NCBI GenBank assembly: GCA_945897475.1
Contig: CAMDFL010000030.1
Location: forward strand, 1-35,259
Direction: 5' to 3'
DNA: 35,259 nucleotides
Origin: Bordetella parapertussis
GTDB lineage: Bacteria > Pseudomonadota > Gammaproteobacteria > Burkholderiales > SG8-39
Part shown: in pieces, positions 1 through 7,455 of the stretch
How the letters are laid out: each line of letters opens with the position of its first letter
Position numbering within the stretch: the stretch's first letter is position 1
Position numbers and translations under genes: made by a program
Notes under the pieces: generated by a model
What the model was told of the DNA's origin: nothing
The model's database searches: none
Seen by the model: only the letters and a program-made list of their open reading frames with translations

Positions 1-188
1 AGCGGCTTTGAATCCTCGTACTTGCCGTTGCCGATCACCAGCGCCAGTTTGGGCAGGCGCAATAGCTTCATCGCGCCATCGGATTGCGCCCATACCCAGG
101 CGTACGGCACCGGCAGAAACAGCGCGGTCGCGCCAAGGCCGGCTTTCAACACTTGTCGACGGGAATTATCAGGTGTGCGTACCCTCAT
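1..188 (-). CDS. Caspase-family (peptidase C14-like) protein, N-terminal part only
   Basis: The gene runs off the left edge, so only the first 60 or so residues are visible. The reading begins with a short basic leader containing SRRQVLKAGLGA, followed by a hydrophobic stretch and an Ala-rich cleavage region (PYAWVWAQ), which looks like a twin-arginine signal peptide. After it comes KLALVIGNGKYEDSKPL, which closely resembles the first beta strand of bacterial caspase-fold proteins (typically ALVIGNxxY). The catalytic His and Cys would lie outside the window. Two in-frame ATGs exist, at 188 and 200. I chose 188 because GAGG lies about 7 bases upstream of it. An exported caspase-fold protein is inferred. 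The family is clear from the motif, but activity cannot be judged from this fragment. Confidence 0.72.
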   Translation of the reverse strand, partial: MRVRTPDNSRRQVLKAGLGATALFLPVPYAWVWAQSDGAMKLLRLPKLALVIGNGKYEDSKP

Positions 189-265
189 CCTGAGCCTCAT
201 TTTGTCTCATCTGCCCCGCAAAATAGCAAGGATACTGCCAAAACTGGACATCCTCGCAATGGGGC

Positions 266-1228
266 TTACTCCAACTCGGCTTTGATGCCTGCGGACTGAA
301 TGATTTCGCGCCAGCGCTTGCGCTCACCCTCCAGCAGCACCGTGAAATCCTTCGAGCCTATCCCGACGGGTCCGAAATCTAAACTTATTACTTTTTCGGT
401 GAATCCCGGATCTTTCTGCATAAAAAGCAACTCCTGCTCGAGGCGTGCCTGTATATCGCGTGGCGTCTTGATGGGCGTGAACACCGCGAACCAATTGACG
501 ATATTCAAGTTGGCCAGGCCAGCATCGGCCATCGTAGGGACGTCGGGAAACGAATTAAGACGCGTTGACTGCAAGGTCGCCAGAGCGCGCATTCTGCCCG
601 CTTGAACATTTGATCTCACTGCGCCCGATGCTGCCACCATGACCTGGACATCACCGGCAAGCATCGCAGCCTGCGCCGGACCGTTGCCTTTGTAGGGAAC
701 GGCCAGCATTTCGATTCCGGCTTGCCGCGACACCAGTTCGGTCAACATGTGAAACGCATGGCCATTGCCCGAGGTGCCATAGAAAAACTTTTTCGGATTG
801 GCTTTTGCAAGGACAATGAATTCGGCAAGCGTATTCGCGCCCACCTTGGGATTAACAAGAAACAAGGTGAAGTAACTGGCGACCGTGGCAATCGGCGCCA
901 GATCCCTCGCGGGGTTGTAATCCGGATTTTTCGTGAAGTTCTCGGCGATCGTAATGGTCGATGGCACACCGAACAAAATGGTGTAGCCATCAGGGACCGC
1001 GCGCGCAACCGTTTGCGTTGCGATCAATCCTCCCGCACCTGCCTGGGCTTCAACGACCACGGGTTGACCCAGTCGCGCGGAGAGCCCTTGCGCAGTCTGG
1101 CGGGCGACGATATCGGTGCCGCCACCTGGCGGAAATGGGGACATCAGCTTGATGGGTTTTGCCGGGTATTGCGCGGTGGCTGAAAACACCACGCTGCCGG
1201 CGCCAATCAATGCAATGCGAATCGCCAT
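266..1228 (-). CDS. Tripartite tricarboxylate transporter substrate-binding protein (Bug/TctC family)
   Basis: This encodes a periplasmic solute-binding protein of about 320 residues, the usual Bug/TctC length. It has a short signal peptide ending at SATAQ, then the family hallmark YPAKPIKLMSPFPPGGGTDI, the PVVVEAQAGAGG segment and the VPYKGNGPAQAAMLAGDV segment. Proteins of this family capture small carboxylates for the TctAB permease, although many act as orphans. The reading frame is open further upstream, but ATG at 1228 is preferred because GGAGAA precedes it and the signal peptide starts there. It is divergent from the SDR gene at 1420, with 191 bases between them. No tctA or tctB is present in the window. 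The ligand cannot be predicted from sequence alone. Confidence 0.93.
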   Translation of the reverse strand: MAIRIALIGAGSVVFSATAQYPAKPIKLMSPFPPGGGTDIVARQTAQGLSARLGQPVVVEAQAGAGGLIATQTVARAVPDGYTILFGVPSTITIAENFTKNPDYNPARDLAPIATVASYFTLFLVNPKVGANTLAEFIVLAKANPKKFFYGTSGNGHAFHMLTELVSRQAGIEMLAVPYKGNGPAQAAMLAGDVQVMVAASGAVRSNVQAGRMRALATLQSTRLNSFPDVPTMADAGLANLNIVNWFAVFTPIKTPRDIQARLEQELLFMQKDPGFTEKVISLDFGPVGIGSKDFTVLLEGERKRWREIIQSAGIKAELE

Positions 1229-1419
1229 TCTTCTCCAGGATCTCGCCAATGCCAGTTTGTCATATGCGATCATCGCAGCTCCCATTGAAACGGGAGATCC
1301 TCGCCTCCCGATGAGCGCACAATGTACCTCACCCGGGCAGGCGTCGTCCTGCTCACACTCCAATTGCAGATCACCGCGATAATCCGGCCCACCTTATTCA
1401 CAAGAATCAAAGCAAACCC

Positions 1420-2286
1420 ATGCCAGCATCGCAATTGCAAGGAAAGATAGCTCTTGTCACCGGCGCTGGCAGCCCCATTGGCATAGGCCGCCACCTCACC
1501 ATGGCGCTGGTTGGTGCCGGTGCTCGCGTGGCTATGCTGGATCACAACGGCGAATGGCTCGAGCAAACGCTCGCCGAGGCCCGTGCCACAGGCGGCGCTG
1601 ATTGCGCGTTTCCCATTTTTGCCGACATCACCGATGCCCTGGCAGCCGAACGCGCGGTCCAGACCACCATCGAGCATTTCGGCGCATTGCATATCTTGTT
1701 CAACAATGCCGGCACTAGCCCCACGGCGGAAGGCCTGATGCCGGATGTGCGCGCGCAGCTCACCAATTTCTGGGACATCACACCCGAGGCCTGGCTGCGC
1801 GTAGTGGCGGTGAATTTCACCGGCGCGTTTTTCATGTCGCGCGCCGCAGTGCGGCCCATGCTCGCGCAAAAATGGGGGCGCATCGTCAGCGTGACCACCA
1901 GCCTGGATACCATGTACCGCAAGGGCAATGCGCCCTACGGACCTTCGAAAGCCGGCCACGAGGCTTTTGTTGCAACCATGTCCCAGGAACTCGAAGGCAC
2001 CGGCGTCACCGCCAACGTGCTCACCCCCGGCGGCGGCACCAATACCAATCTCATCCCGAAGAGCACACCCGAGAGTTATCGCAACGCGCTGATCAAACCC
2101 GAAGTCATGCGTGCGCCGGCGGTATGGCTTGCATCGAACGATTCGGATGGCTTCAATGGACAACGCATCATCGCCGCGCGCTGGGATGAAAAACTGCCGA
2201 TTAAGGAGCGATTGGAGAAAGCCGCGGCACCCGCGGCTTGGCCACAACTGGGCGCGCAGTCGGTTCGACCCGACGCGCCGCGTTAA
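1420..2286 (+). CDS. SDR family NAD(P)-dependent oxidoreductase
   Basis: This is a 288-residue short-chain dehydrogenase/reductase with a Rossmann fold. The cofactor-binding loop is TGAGSPIGIG (residues 14-23), a variant of the usual TGxxxGIG with one extra residue. Asp41 at the end of the second strand favours NAD over NADP. NNAG is at 95-98, Asn132 sits in the active-site helix, Ser161 is the likely catalytic serine, and YGPSK (173-177) supplies Tyr and Lys. An insertion around residues 103-120 separates NNAG from the next helix. It is the only plus-strand gene in the left 22 kb, is divergent from the TctC gene and ends 12 bases before the convergent amidohydrolase. The substrate is unknown. 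No strong ribosome-binding site precedes the ATG. Confidence 0.92.
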   Translation: MPASQLQGKIALVTGAGSPIGIGRHLTMALVGAGARVAMLDHNGEWLEQTLAEARATGGADCAFPIFADITDALAAERAVQTTIEHFGALHILFNNAGTSPTAEGLMPDVRAQLTNFWDITPEAWLRVVAVNFTGAFFMSRAAVRPMLAQKWGRIVSVTTSLDTMYRKGNAPYGPSKAGHEAFVATMSQELEGTGVTANVLTPGGGTNTNLIPKSTPESYRNALIKPEVMRAPAVWLASNDSDGFNGQRIIAARWDEKLPIKERLEKAAAPAAWPQLGAQSVRPDAPR

Positions 2287-2298
2287 TCGAGTCTCGCG

Positions 2299-3426
2299 CT
2301 ACTTGAATCGCGGGAAAAGCTTCGCGGCATTGCCGCGATTGATCGCGGCCAGTTCGGCTGCGCTGAACCCGTAATCGACCAAGCCTTTGCCGATTTCTTT
2401 TGAAGTGCGATAGGGGAAATCGGTGCCAAAAAGAATCTGATTGACCCGCACCAGCCGTGTGAGTGAAGACAACGCCCCTGGATGAGCTGCCTGAGCGACT
2501 TCGTAGTAGAACTTGCGCAACTCGCCCAACACTCCCTTGGGGAACATTTTCTTGAAATCACCACGCTCAGCCAAACGCGTGAAACGCTCCACGATGAAAG
2601 GCATGGTGCCCCCACCATGCGAGAAGATGAAACGCACATTGGGATAACGAATTGAAGTGCCGCCGAACAACACGCTGGCGATGGCGCGCGTGGTGTCGGT
2701 GCAGAATTCGATGGTGGAGCCCGGAACGCCGGGAATGGGGCTTTGCAGCGAACGCGGTTCGTGAGGATGAGAATAAACAACCGCATGACGACGATTGAGC
2801 TCCTCGTAGATCGGAGCGAACGCGGCGTCGCCAAGGTACTGCATGCCATAACTTGTTCTCATATCCACGCCATCGAGTTCAAGCACATCCAGCGCGTAAT
2901 CGATTTCCTTCAACGCGGCTTTCACATCTGGCATTGGCAGCGTGGCGAAGTGGCCGAAGCGGCCCGGATAATCACGCTGCAGATTCGCCGCGTACTCGTT
3001 GCACTCGCGCGCGATACGAATTCTGTCGGGATGCGCCGCGATGGCGGCGCCTGAAGTAATGGTAGTGATGGCCGCCTGTGTGCCGCCCTCATCCATGGAT
3101 TCAATCGCCACCGCCGGGCTCCAGCCTTTGTAGACTTCGTTCTGCCAGTGGTTCTCCCCGGCCAGACCCAGGGTCTCCATGGCTTTGATATAAACGGCGG
3201 GCGCAATGTGGTGATGCACGTCTATGCGTCTTGACGATGCACGGGCGGGAGCGCGCTTCGCCTTGGTCTTGGTCTTGGATGCGGACTTGCGTGCCACGGC
3301 GACACGCCGGGCAGCGGCCTCGCGCACTGCGAACGCCGCGCGTGTTCCCGGTAGCGGAGGACAGCACGAACACCAGACACCGCCATTCCATGGATTGGAT
3401 ACAATATTTGTGTTTAGCGTTGTCAT
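2299..3426 (-). CDS. Amidohydrolase family protein (ACMSD / gamma-resorcylate decarboxylase type)
   Basis: This is a TIM-barrel metal-dependent enzyme of the amidohydrolase-2 group, whose members include aminocarboxymuconate-semialdehyde decarboxylase and resorcylate-type decarboxylases. The metal-binding HxH is in IDVHHHI (His71, His73). The other expected residues are His220 (YSHPH), His270 (FIFSHGGG) and Asp336 (LFGTDFP), so the active site looks complete. The first 68 residues are unusual: a Cys-containing segment is followed by a Lys/Arg/Ala-rich stretch (SASKTKTKAKRAPARASSRR) that the core fold does not need. The ATG at 3426 has only a modest AGG upstream. An internal GTG near 3294 would remove most of the extension, so the start is uncertain. 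It is convergent with the SDR gene and downstream of a TctC gene. A paralogue lies at 34236-35198. A decarboxylase acting on an aromatic acid or its ring-cleavage product is plausible but unproven. Confidence 0.9.
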   Translation of the reverse strand: MTTLNTNIVSNPWNGGVWCSCCPPLPGTRAAFAVREAAARRVAVARKSASKTKTKAKRAPARASSRRIDVHHHIAPAVYIKAMETLGLAGENHWQNEVYKGWSPAVAIESMDEGGTQAAITTITSGAAIAAHPDRIRIARECNEYAANLQRDYPGRFGHFATLPMPDVKAALKEIDYALDVLELDGVDMRTSYGMQYLGDAAFAPIYEELNRRHAVVYSHPHEPRSLQSPIPGVPGSTIEFCTDTTRAIASVLFGGTSIRYPNVRFIFSHGGGTMPFIVERFTRLAERGDFKKMFPKGVLGELRKFYYEVAQAAHPGALSSLTRLVRVNQILFGTDFPYRTSKEIGKGLVDYGFSAAELAAINRGNAAKLFPRFK

Positions 3427-3502
3427 GATTACCTAAAGGAGAAATAATGTTTGAAATTACACTTGGTTTATCGCCTTGGCGCTGCATTCCGGGATCTGTG
3501 CA

Positions 3503-4471
3503 TTATTCGGGCTTCAAACCGAGCAGCGGCACCATTTTTCGATACAACTCGATTTCGCGTAGGAGTTGTTTCTTGAAATCCTCCGGAGAATTGGCATAGA
3601 CCTCCATTCCCGCTGCTTGCAGCCCGATCAACACCTCCGGCAAATTCACCGCCTTGACAATCTCCGCGTACATGCGACCAAGTATTGGCGCGGGTAATCC
3701 CGCCGGGCCGTAAAATCCCAGCCAATCCCCTGGACGATCCACATTGGCAATCAGATCCGAGATGATGGGCGTATCGGGAAACTCGCGCAGGCGCTTGTCC
3801 CCCAGGATCGCCACCGCCGTTACGCGACCGGTCTTGACCGTGGACATGCCGCTGGTATTGCTCACCAGCGCAATAGGCACTTCGCCCGATACGATTGCCT
3901 GCGCCACCGGAACGCCGCCTTTGTAGGGCACGTGAAAAATATCGATTCCGGCTTCGCGCCTCAAGCTTTCTCCGGACATATGAAAGGAAGTCCCCATACC
4001 CGCAGTGGCGAAACCCAGCTTTCCCGGATTTTTTTTCGCATAGTCAATCAGCTCTCGAAAATTGCGCACGCCGGTGGAGTTGCTCACCAGAATCACGCCG
4101 GACTGCGTCACCGCCGCGGTGATCGGCGTGAAATCGGCGACAGGATCGTAGGGCACGTTTCGAATCGTGAACCTCACCGCAGTATGGGTTCCGGGAGTGG
4201 TAAACAAGTAGGTATAGCCGTCGGGTGCGGACTTCGCCACGGCGTCGGATCCGATCATGCCCGAAGCGCCGGCGCGGTTCTCGACGATCACCGCTTGGCC
4301 AAGTGCGGCGCCCAGTCTTGGCGCGAGCAGGCGCGAGACGATGTCGGTGGAGCCGCCGGGCGGATAAGGGGCAATCAGGCGTATCGGCTTGCTGGGATAG
4401 CTTTGCGCCATCACTGAAATCGAGGCCGTCGCCAGGACGCCTACCGCTACTGCCTGCATGATTCGAACCAT
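3503..4471 (-). CDS. Tripartite tricarboxylate transporter substrate-binding protein (Bug/TctC family)
   Basis: This is the second complete Bug/TctC periplasmic binding protein, about 322 residues. The signal peptide runs to SVMAQ, followed by SYPSKPIRLIAPYPPGGSTD, the AVIVENRAGASG segment and the HVPYKGGVPVAQAIVSGEV ligand-pocket segment, and the protein ends in the typical GLKPE. ATG at 4471 is chosen because AAGGAG lies about 8 bases upstream. The ATG at 4477 is too close to that site. The gene starts 19 bases after the stop of the MORN-C13 protease gene, so the two are probably cotranscribed together with the gene at 6279-7256. It is closer in sequence to the protein at 17202-18170 than to unrelated periplasmic binding proteins. 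The ligand is unknown. Confidence 0.94.
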   Translation of the reverse strand: MVRIMQAVAVGVLATASISVMAQSYPSKPIRLIAPYPPGGSTDIVSRLLAPRLGAALGQAVIVENRAGASGMIGSDAVAKSAPDGYTYLFTTPGTHTAVRFTIRNVPYDPVADFTPITAAVTQSGVILVSNSTGVRNFRELIDYAKKNPGKLGFATAGMGTSFHMSGESLRREAGIDIFHVPYKGGVPVAQAIVSGEVPIALVSNTSGMSTVKTGRVTAVAILGDKRLREFPDTPIISDLIANVDRPGDWLGFYGPAGLPAPILGRMYAEIVKAVNLPEVLIGLQAAGMEVYANSPEDFKKQLLREIELYRKMVPLLGLKPE

Positions 4472-4490
4472 GTGCATCTCTCCTTGATAG

Positions 4491-6269
4491 TTATTTGCGC
4501 CGAATTTGCGACCACCACCGCCGCAGGTGCTCGTTGATCGGCGCCGCCTGATGAATCTGCGGCAAGGAATATTCCGGCGCCCCAGTCTTTTTTGTTTCAC
4601 GAAAATCCCTCAGCTCCCATTCGCGCACTAAGGCCTCGGCCTTGCCAAACGCCTCCTCAAACGAGCCGCTCGTTGGCAAGGACTCCTTGAAATAGGCGCG
4701 ACCGAAATAGGTGAAATCGTTTTCGTCGGCGCAACCGAAGGAGGTTCGATCATGGCGTGCTGCGGCGATCACCAGCGTGCGATCGTCCTTCAAGTGATCG
4801 ATGAATCCGCCGCCATAGCATGCCGAGACGACAATCACTTTCCATCGAATCGCCGATTCGCGCAGCATCTGCGCGAGCTCGCGTGCCGGCAGGCCGCGCA
4901 GTCCCATATTGCTTTGACTCAACGCCAACTCATGCTCCGGAGAACCGTGGCTGGTGAGGAATAGAAAAAGTAAGTCTTCGTCACGATTCATTTTCGAGGC
5001 AATCACCGCAAGCGACTCGCGCAGGCTGGTGATGGTGGCCATCGGCAGCGTGGTCACCGTATTGCGACTGTTTGCCAAGGTCAGAGAACGGTTACGCGTG
5101 CCGTAATCGCGATCGAACTGCTCGCGAACGAATCCTGCTTCCCGACGAAATACCTCCTCGGTGCCGTCGCCACCCACCGTCATCAAATACATATTGATAC
5201 GGCCTGATTCACGCGGGGCAAGCGCGGCAAGGGCGCGATCCAGAACGGCGCGCTGCGAATACAAGGCCAACTCCACATTGCGCTGAGCCAATTGCCGAGC
5301 CGCTTCATCCTCGAAGCGGCCATCGCGCCATTTGCCGCGGTCCTCTGTGCGTCCGTCATCGCGGGGCTTGAGGTATTTGAGCGCGCCCTCGCCCTCATAC
5401 TTACCGTTTGCAAAGTTGCCGGTGTATTGGTCGCCATTGGCAAGGCGCAGCACCCCCTTGCCATGAAAGCGCCACGCTTTGAATTCACCCTCGTAGAGAT
5501 AGCCTGCCTTGCCGCGCAGGCGAGCCTTGCCGTTTAATTCGTTGTTGGCAAATTCCCCCTCGAAGACATTGCCCTCATGATCGGTGTAGGTGCCAGGGCC
5601 GTTGCTGCGCCATCCTTGAAATTGTCCCTGGTGGTGCGAGCCGTCGGGCCGCTTGTAGACACCCTTGCCGGTGAATTCACCCTCGACAAACTGGCCCTCG
5701 AAGCTCTCCCCTACGGAGGTCTCCAGCCGCCCTTGCCCCGAATACCTACCCGTGGCGAAATCTCCCCGGTACTTGCGCCCATCCTTATAGCTAAGCGTCC
5801 CGTAACCGTGGTAGTGGCCGGCATCAAACTTACCCTGATAGACGTCCCCATTGGCCCACTCCAGGCGGGCGCGGCCATGATAGAGGTCTGCCTTGAAGTC
5901 ACCGGCATAGACCGATCCGTCGCGCGTCTGCAGACGGCCCAGACCATCCTTCATCCCGCCGCGAAACTCGCCTTCATAGACCTCGCCATTGGCAAATCGC
6001 ATCATGCCCTGGCCCGAGATCAGGCCATCGACAAACATACCCTCGTAACGCGCACCGCTCCTCCACTCTATGCGGCCACGGCCGTTCATCCTGCCGGTTT
6101 TCAGCGCGCCGTAATAGCTGCCGCCGTCCGGGGTAATCGCGTCAGGCCGCGCTTGCGGCAAGGCGGCTTGCGTTGACCCGGCAAAACACAACATCCAGGA
6201 AAGGGCCAATAAACGCAGGCCGCGGGTAATGTCTCCGGGGTTAAGCTCTCCGGGGGTAAGTTTCACCAC
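4491..6269 (-). CDS. MORN-repeat protein fused to a C13-family (legumain-like) cysteine peptidase domain
   Basis: This is a 592-residue exported fusion protein. A hydrophobic segment at about residues 18-35 ending STQA looks like a signal peptide. Residues 52-300 hold about 11 tandem MORN repeats with a 23-residue period (pattern YEGEF...G.G.....G), plus a partial twelfth near 310-321. A linker of about 35 residues, probably helical, follows. The C-terminal domain (from about 357) matches the peptidase C13 fold: LFLFLTSHGSPEHELAL gives catalytic His441 and VIVVSACYGGGF gives catalytic Cys484. MORN repeats commonly bind lipid or act as scaffolds; here that is inference. The start codon is GTG, only 9 bases after the stop of the upstream gene, and a TctC gene follows 19 bases downstream. 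Cleavage specificity and partner are unknown. The fusion itself is clear from sequence. Confidence 0.9.
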   Translation of the reverse strand: MVKLTPGELNPGDITRGLRLLALSWMLCFAGSTQAALPQARPDAITPDGGSYYGALKTGRMNGRGRIEWRSGARYEGMFVDGLISGQGMMRFANGEVYEGEFRGGMKDGLGRLQTRDGSVYAGDFKADLYHGRARLEWANGDVYQGKFDAGHYHGYGTLSYKDGRKYRGDFATGRYSGQGRLETSVGESFEGQFVEGEFTGKGVYKRPDGSHHQGQFQGWRSNGPGTYTDHEGNVFEGEFANNELNGKARLRGKAGYLYEGEFKAWRFHGKGVLRLANGDQYTGNFANGKYEGEGALKYLKPRDDGRTEDRGKWRDGRFEDEAARQLAQRNVELALYSQRAVLDRALAALAPRESGRINMYLMTVGGDGTEEVFRREAGFVREQFDRDYGTRNRSLTLANSRNTVTTLPMATITSLRESLAVIASKMNRDEDLLFLFLTSHGSPEHELALSQSNMGLRGLPARELAQMLRESAIRWKVIVVSACYGGGFIDHLKDDRTLVIAAARHDRTSFGCADENDFTYFGRAYFKESLPTSGSFEEAFGKAEALVREWELRDFRETKKTGAPEYSLPQIHQAAPINEHLRRWWSQIRRK

Positions 6270-6278
6270 CTGCGAACC

Positions 6279-7256
6279 TTAATCAGCCACCGGCACGAAC
6301 AGGGACTCCAGTAGCGGCGCCTTGGCGATCAAGCCCTGATCGACCATGTAGGTCAAAAGCGCTGTCAAGGTTTTGCGATTGGCCTCAATGCCATAGGGCC
6401 AGTAATCATCGCCGAAAACATCGTTGATTTCATCCACATCGCAAGATAGCCACGGCAACATGTAACGCAAGGTGCCGCTGCGCAGGCGTTCAATGGCGCG
6501 GCGCTTGGCCTGTCCGAACGCGTCATAGAGACTCTTGGCGATAAAGGGATGTTTTTCATGCAGATCCTTGCGAATCACAATCAGATGCATGATGGGAAAG
6601 ATGCCGGTGCGGCGGTAGTAATCTTTTTCGATTTCGCGATATTCGGGGAACAGGCGTTGAATGCGTTTGTTCCTGCGCATCGAATGCGGCACGGCAGTAC
6701 CAATCATCGCGGCGATCTCGCCGCAGTCGATCAACTCGCTCAACGAGCGCCCGGCGGCGTCAATCGACACCCTTGCCGGCCGCGCCATCGGTACCAGCGA
6801 GGGTTCGCCATGGCTGCCTGCGTGATTCGCCGCGCCCTGCACCCAGTCAATGGAGGAAAGATCGACGCCATAGTCATGCTGCAGATGACCGCGCTGCCAC
6901 ACCGCGGCGGTCATGGTGTATAGCGGCACGCCTATACGCTTACCCTCGAAATCCTTCGGTCTGCGTATGCCCGAATCGAGGTTGTAAGTCATGAAACTGT
7001 GACGAAACACGCGCGAGGGAAACACCGGAATCGCAACCAACGGGCTGCTGCCCGCGCAAACGTGGCTGATGTATTCGGAGGATGACATCTCCGCCACGTC
7101 GAACTCCTGCCGGGCACCCATGCGGTCGAAAATATCGCGCACCGAATCCATGGCGATGTAATTCAAATCGATGCCCTCGGGTTCGACTTCCTTCGTATAC
7201 AAGGACAACAGGCGGTCGTACAAGCCGCTGGCGAAGCTCAACTTTATTTTTGCCAT
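6279..7256 (-). CDS. 4,5-dihydroxyphthalate decarboxylase-like / ABC substrate-binding-like protein
   Basis: The predicted protein has about 325 residues and no signal peptide. Its start, KIKLSFASGLYDRLLSLYTKEVEPEGIDL, and the later segments FDVAEMSSSEYISH, PVFPSRVFRHSFMTYN and GKRIGVPLYTMTAAVWQRG resemble the group often annotated either as 4,5-dihydroxyphthalate decarboxylase (Pht5) or as a periplasmic-binding-like NMT1/THI5 protein. In the phthalate pathway Pht5 makes protocatechuate. That role is only a possibility here, because many homologues are uncharacterised. ATG at 7256 is preferred over an upstream in-frame start because homology begins there and GGA precedes it. The next gene (MORN-C13) starts 9 bases after this stop, so they form an operon. 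The lack of an export signal favours a cytoplasmic enzyme over a transport receptor. Confidence 0.8.
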   Translation of the reverse strand: MAKIKLSFASGLYDRLLSLYTKEVEPEGIDLNYIAMDSVRDIFDRMGARQEFDVAEMSSSEYISHVCAGSSPLVAIPVFPSRVFRHSFMTYNLDSGIRRPKDFEGKRIGVPLYTMTAAVWQRGHLQHDYGVDLSSIDWVQGAANHAGSHGEPSLVPMARPARVSIDAAGRSLSELIDCGEIAAMIGTAVPHSMRRNKRIQRLFPEYREIEKDYYRRTGIFPIMHLIVIRKDLHEKHPFIAKSLYDAFGQAKRRAIERLRSGTLRYMLPWLSCDVDEINDVFGDDYWPYGIEANRKTLTALLTYMVDQGLIAKAPLLESLFVPVAD

Positions 7257-7455
7257 TAAATCATCCAAAACCAATCGAGGCCCACACCCCGGAAGCGTCA
7301 AATTCTACGCCGGGATGGCGCCCGAGAGACGCCGCCCCGCTTTACCCCACGCCGAAGTTTCTCTCTATAGTTTCTCGCCGCATACTGAGAACTCTGCAGT
7401 TCACCCTTGGCGAGGTATTGAAAATAAATCGAGCGCCGGCAGTCGATTGCCGAAA

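Noticed and set aside
1270..2247. Long minus-strand open frame opposite the SDR gene
   Set aside because: The SDR reading has all family motifs in order; the antisense frame reads no known motif and is a GC-codon shadow.
3447..3599. Plus-strand 50-codon frame starting at ATG 3447 after an excellent AAAGGAG site
   Set aside because: It overlaps the end of the TctC gene by almost 100 bases on the opposite strand and its peptide shows no recognisable family; the ribosome-binding-like sequence is probably a coincidence.
7257..7455. Possible small gene between the ThDP enzyme and the Pht5-like gene
   Set aside because: Open frames there are continuations of frames antisense or out of frame with the ThDP gene and show no start signal or family motif.
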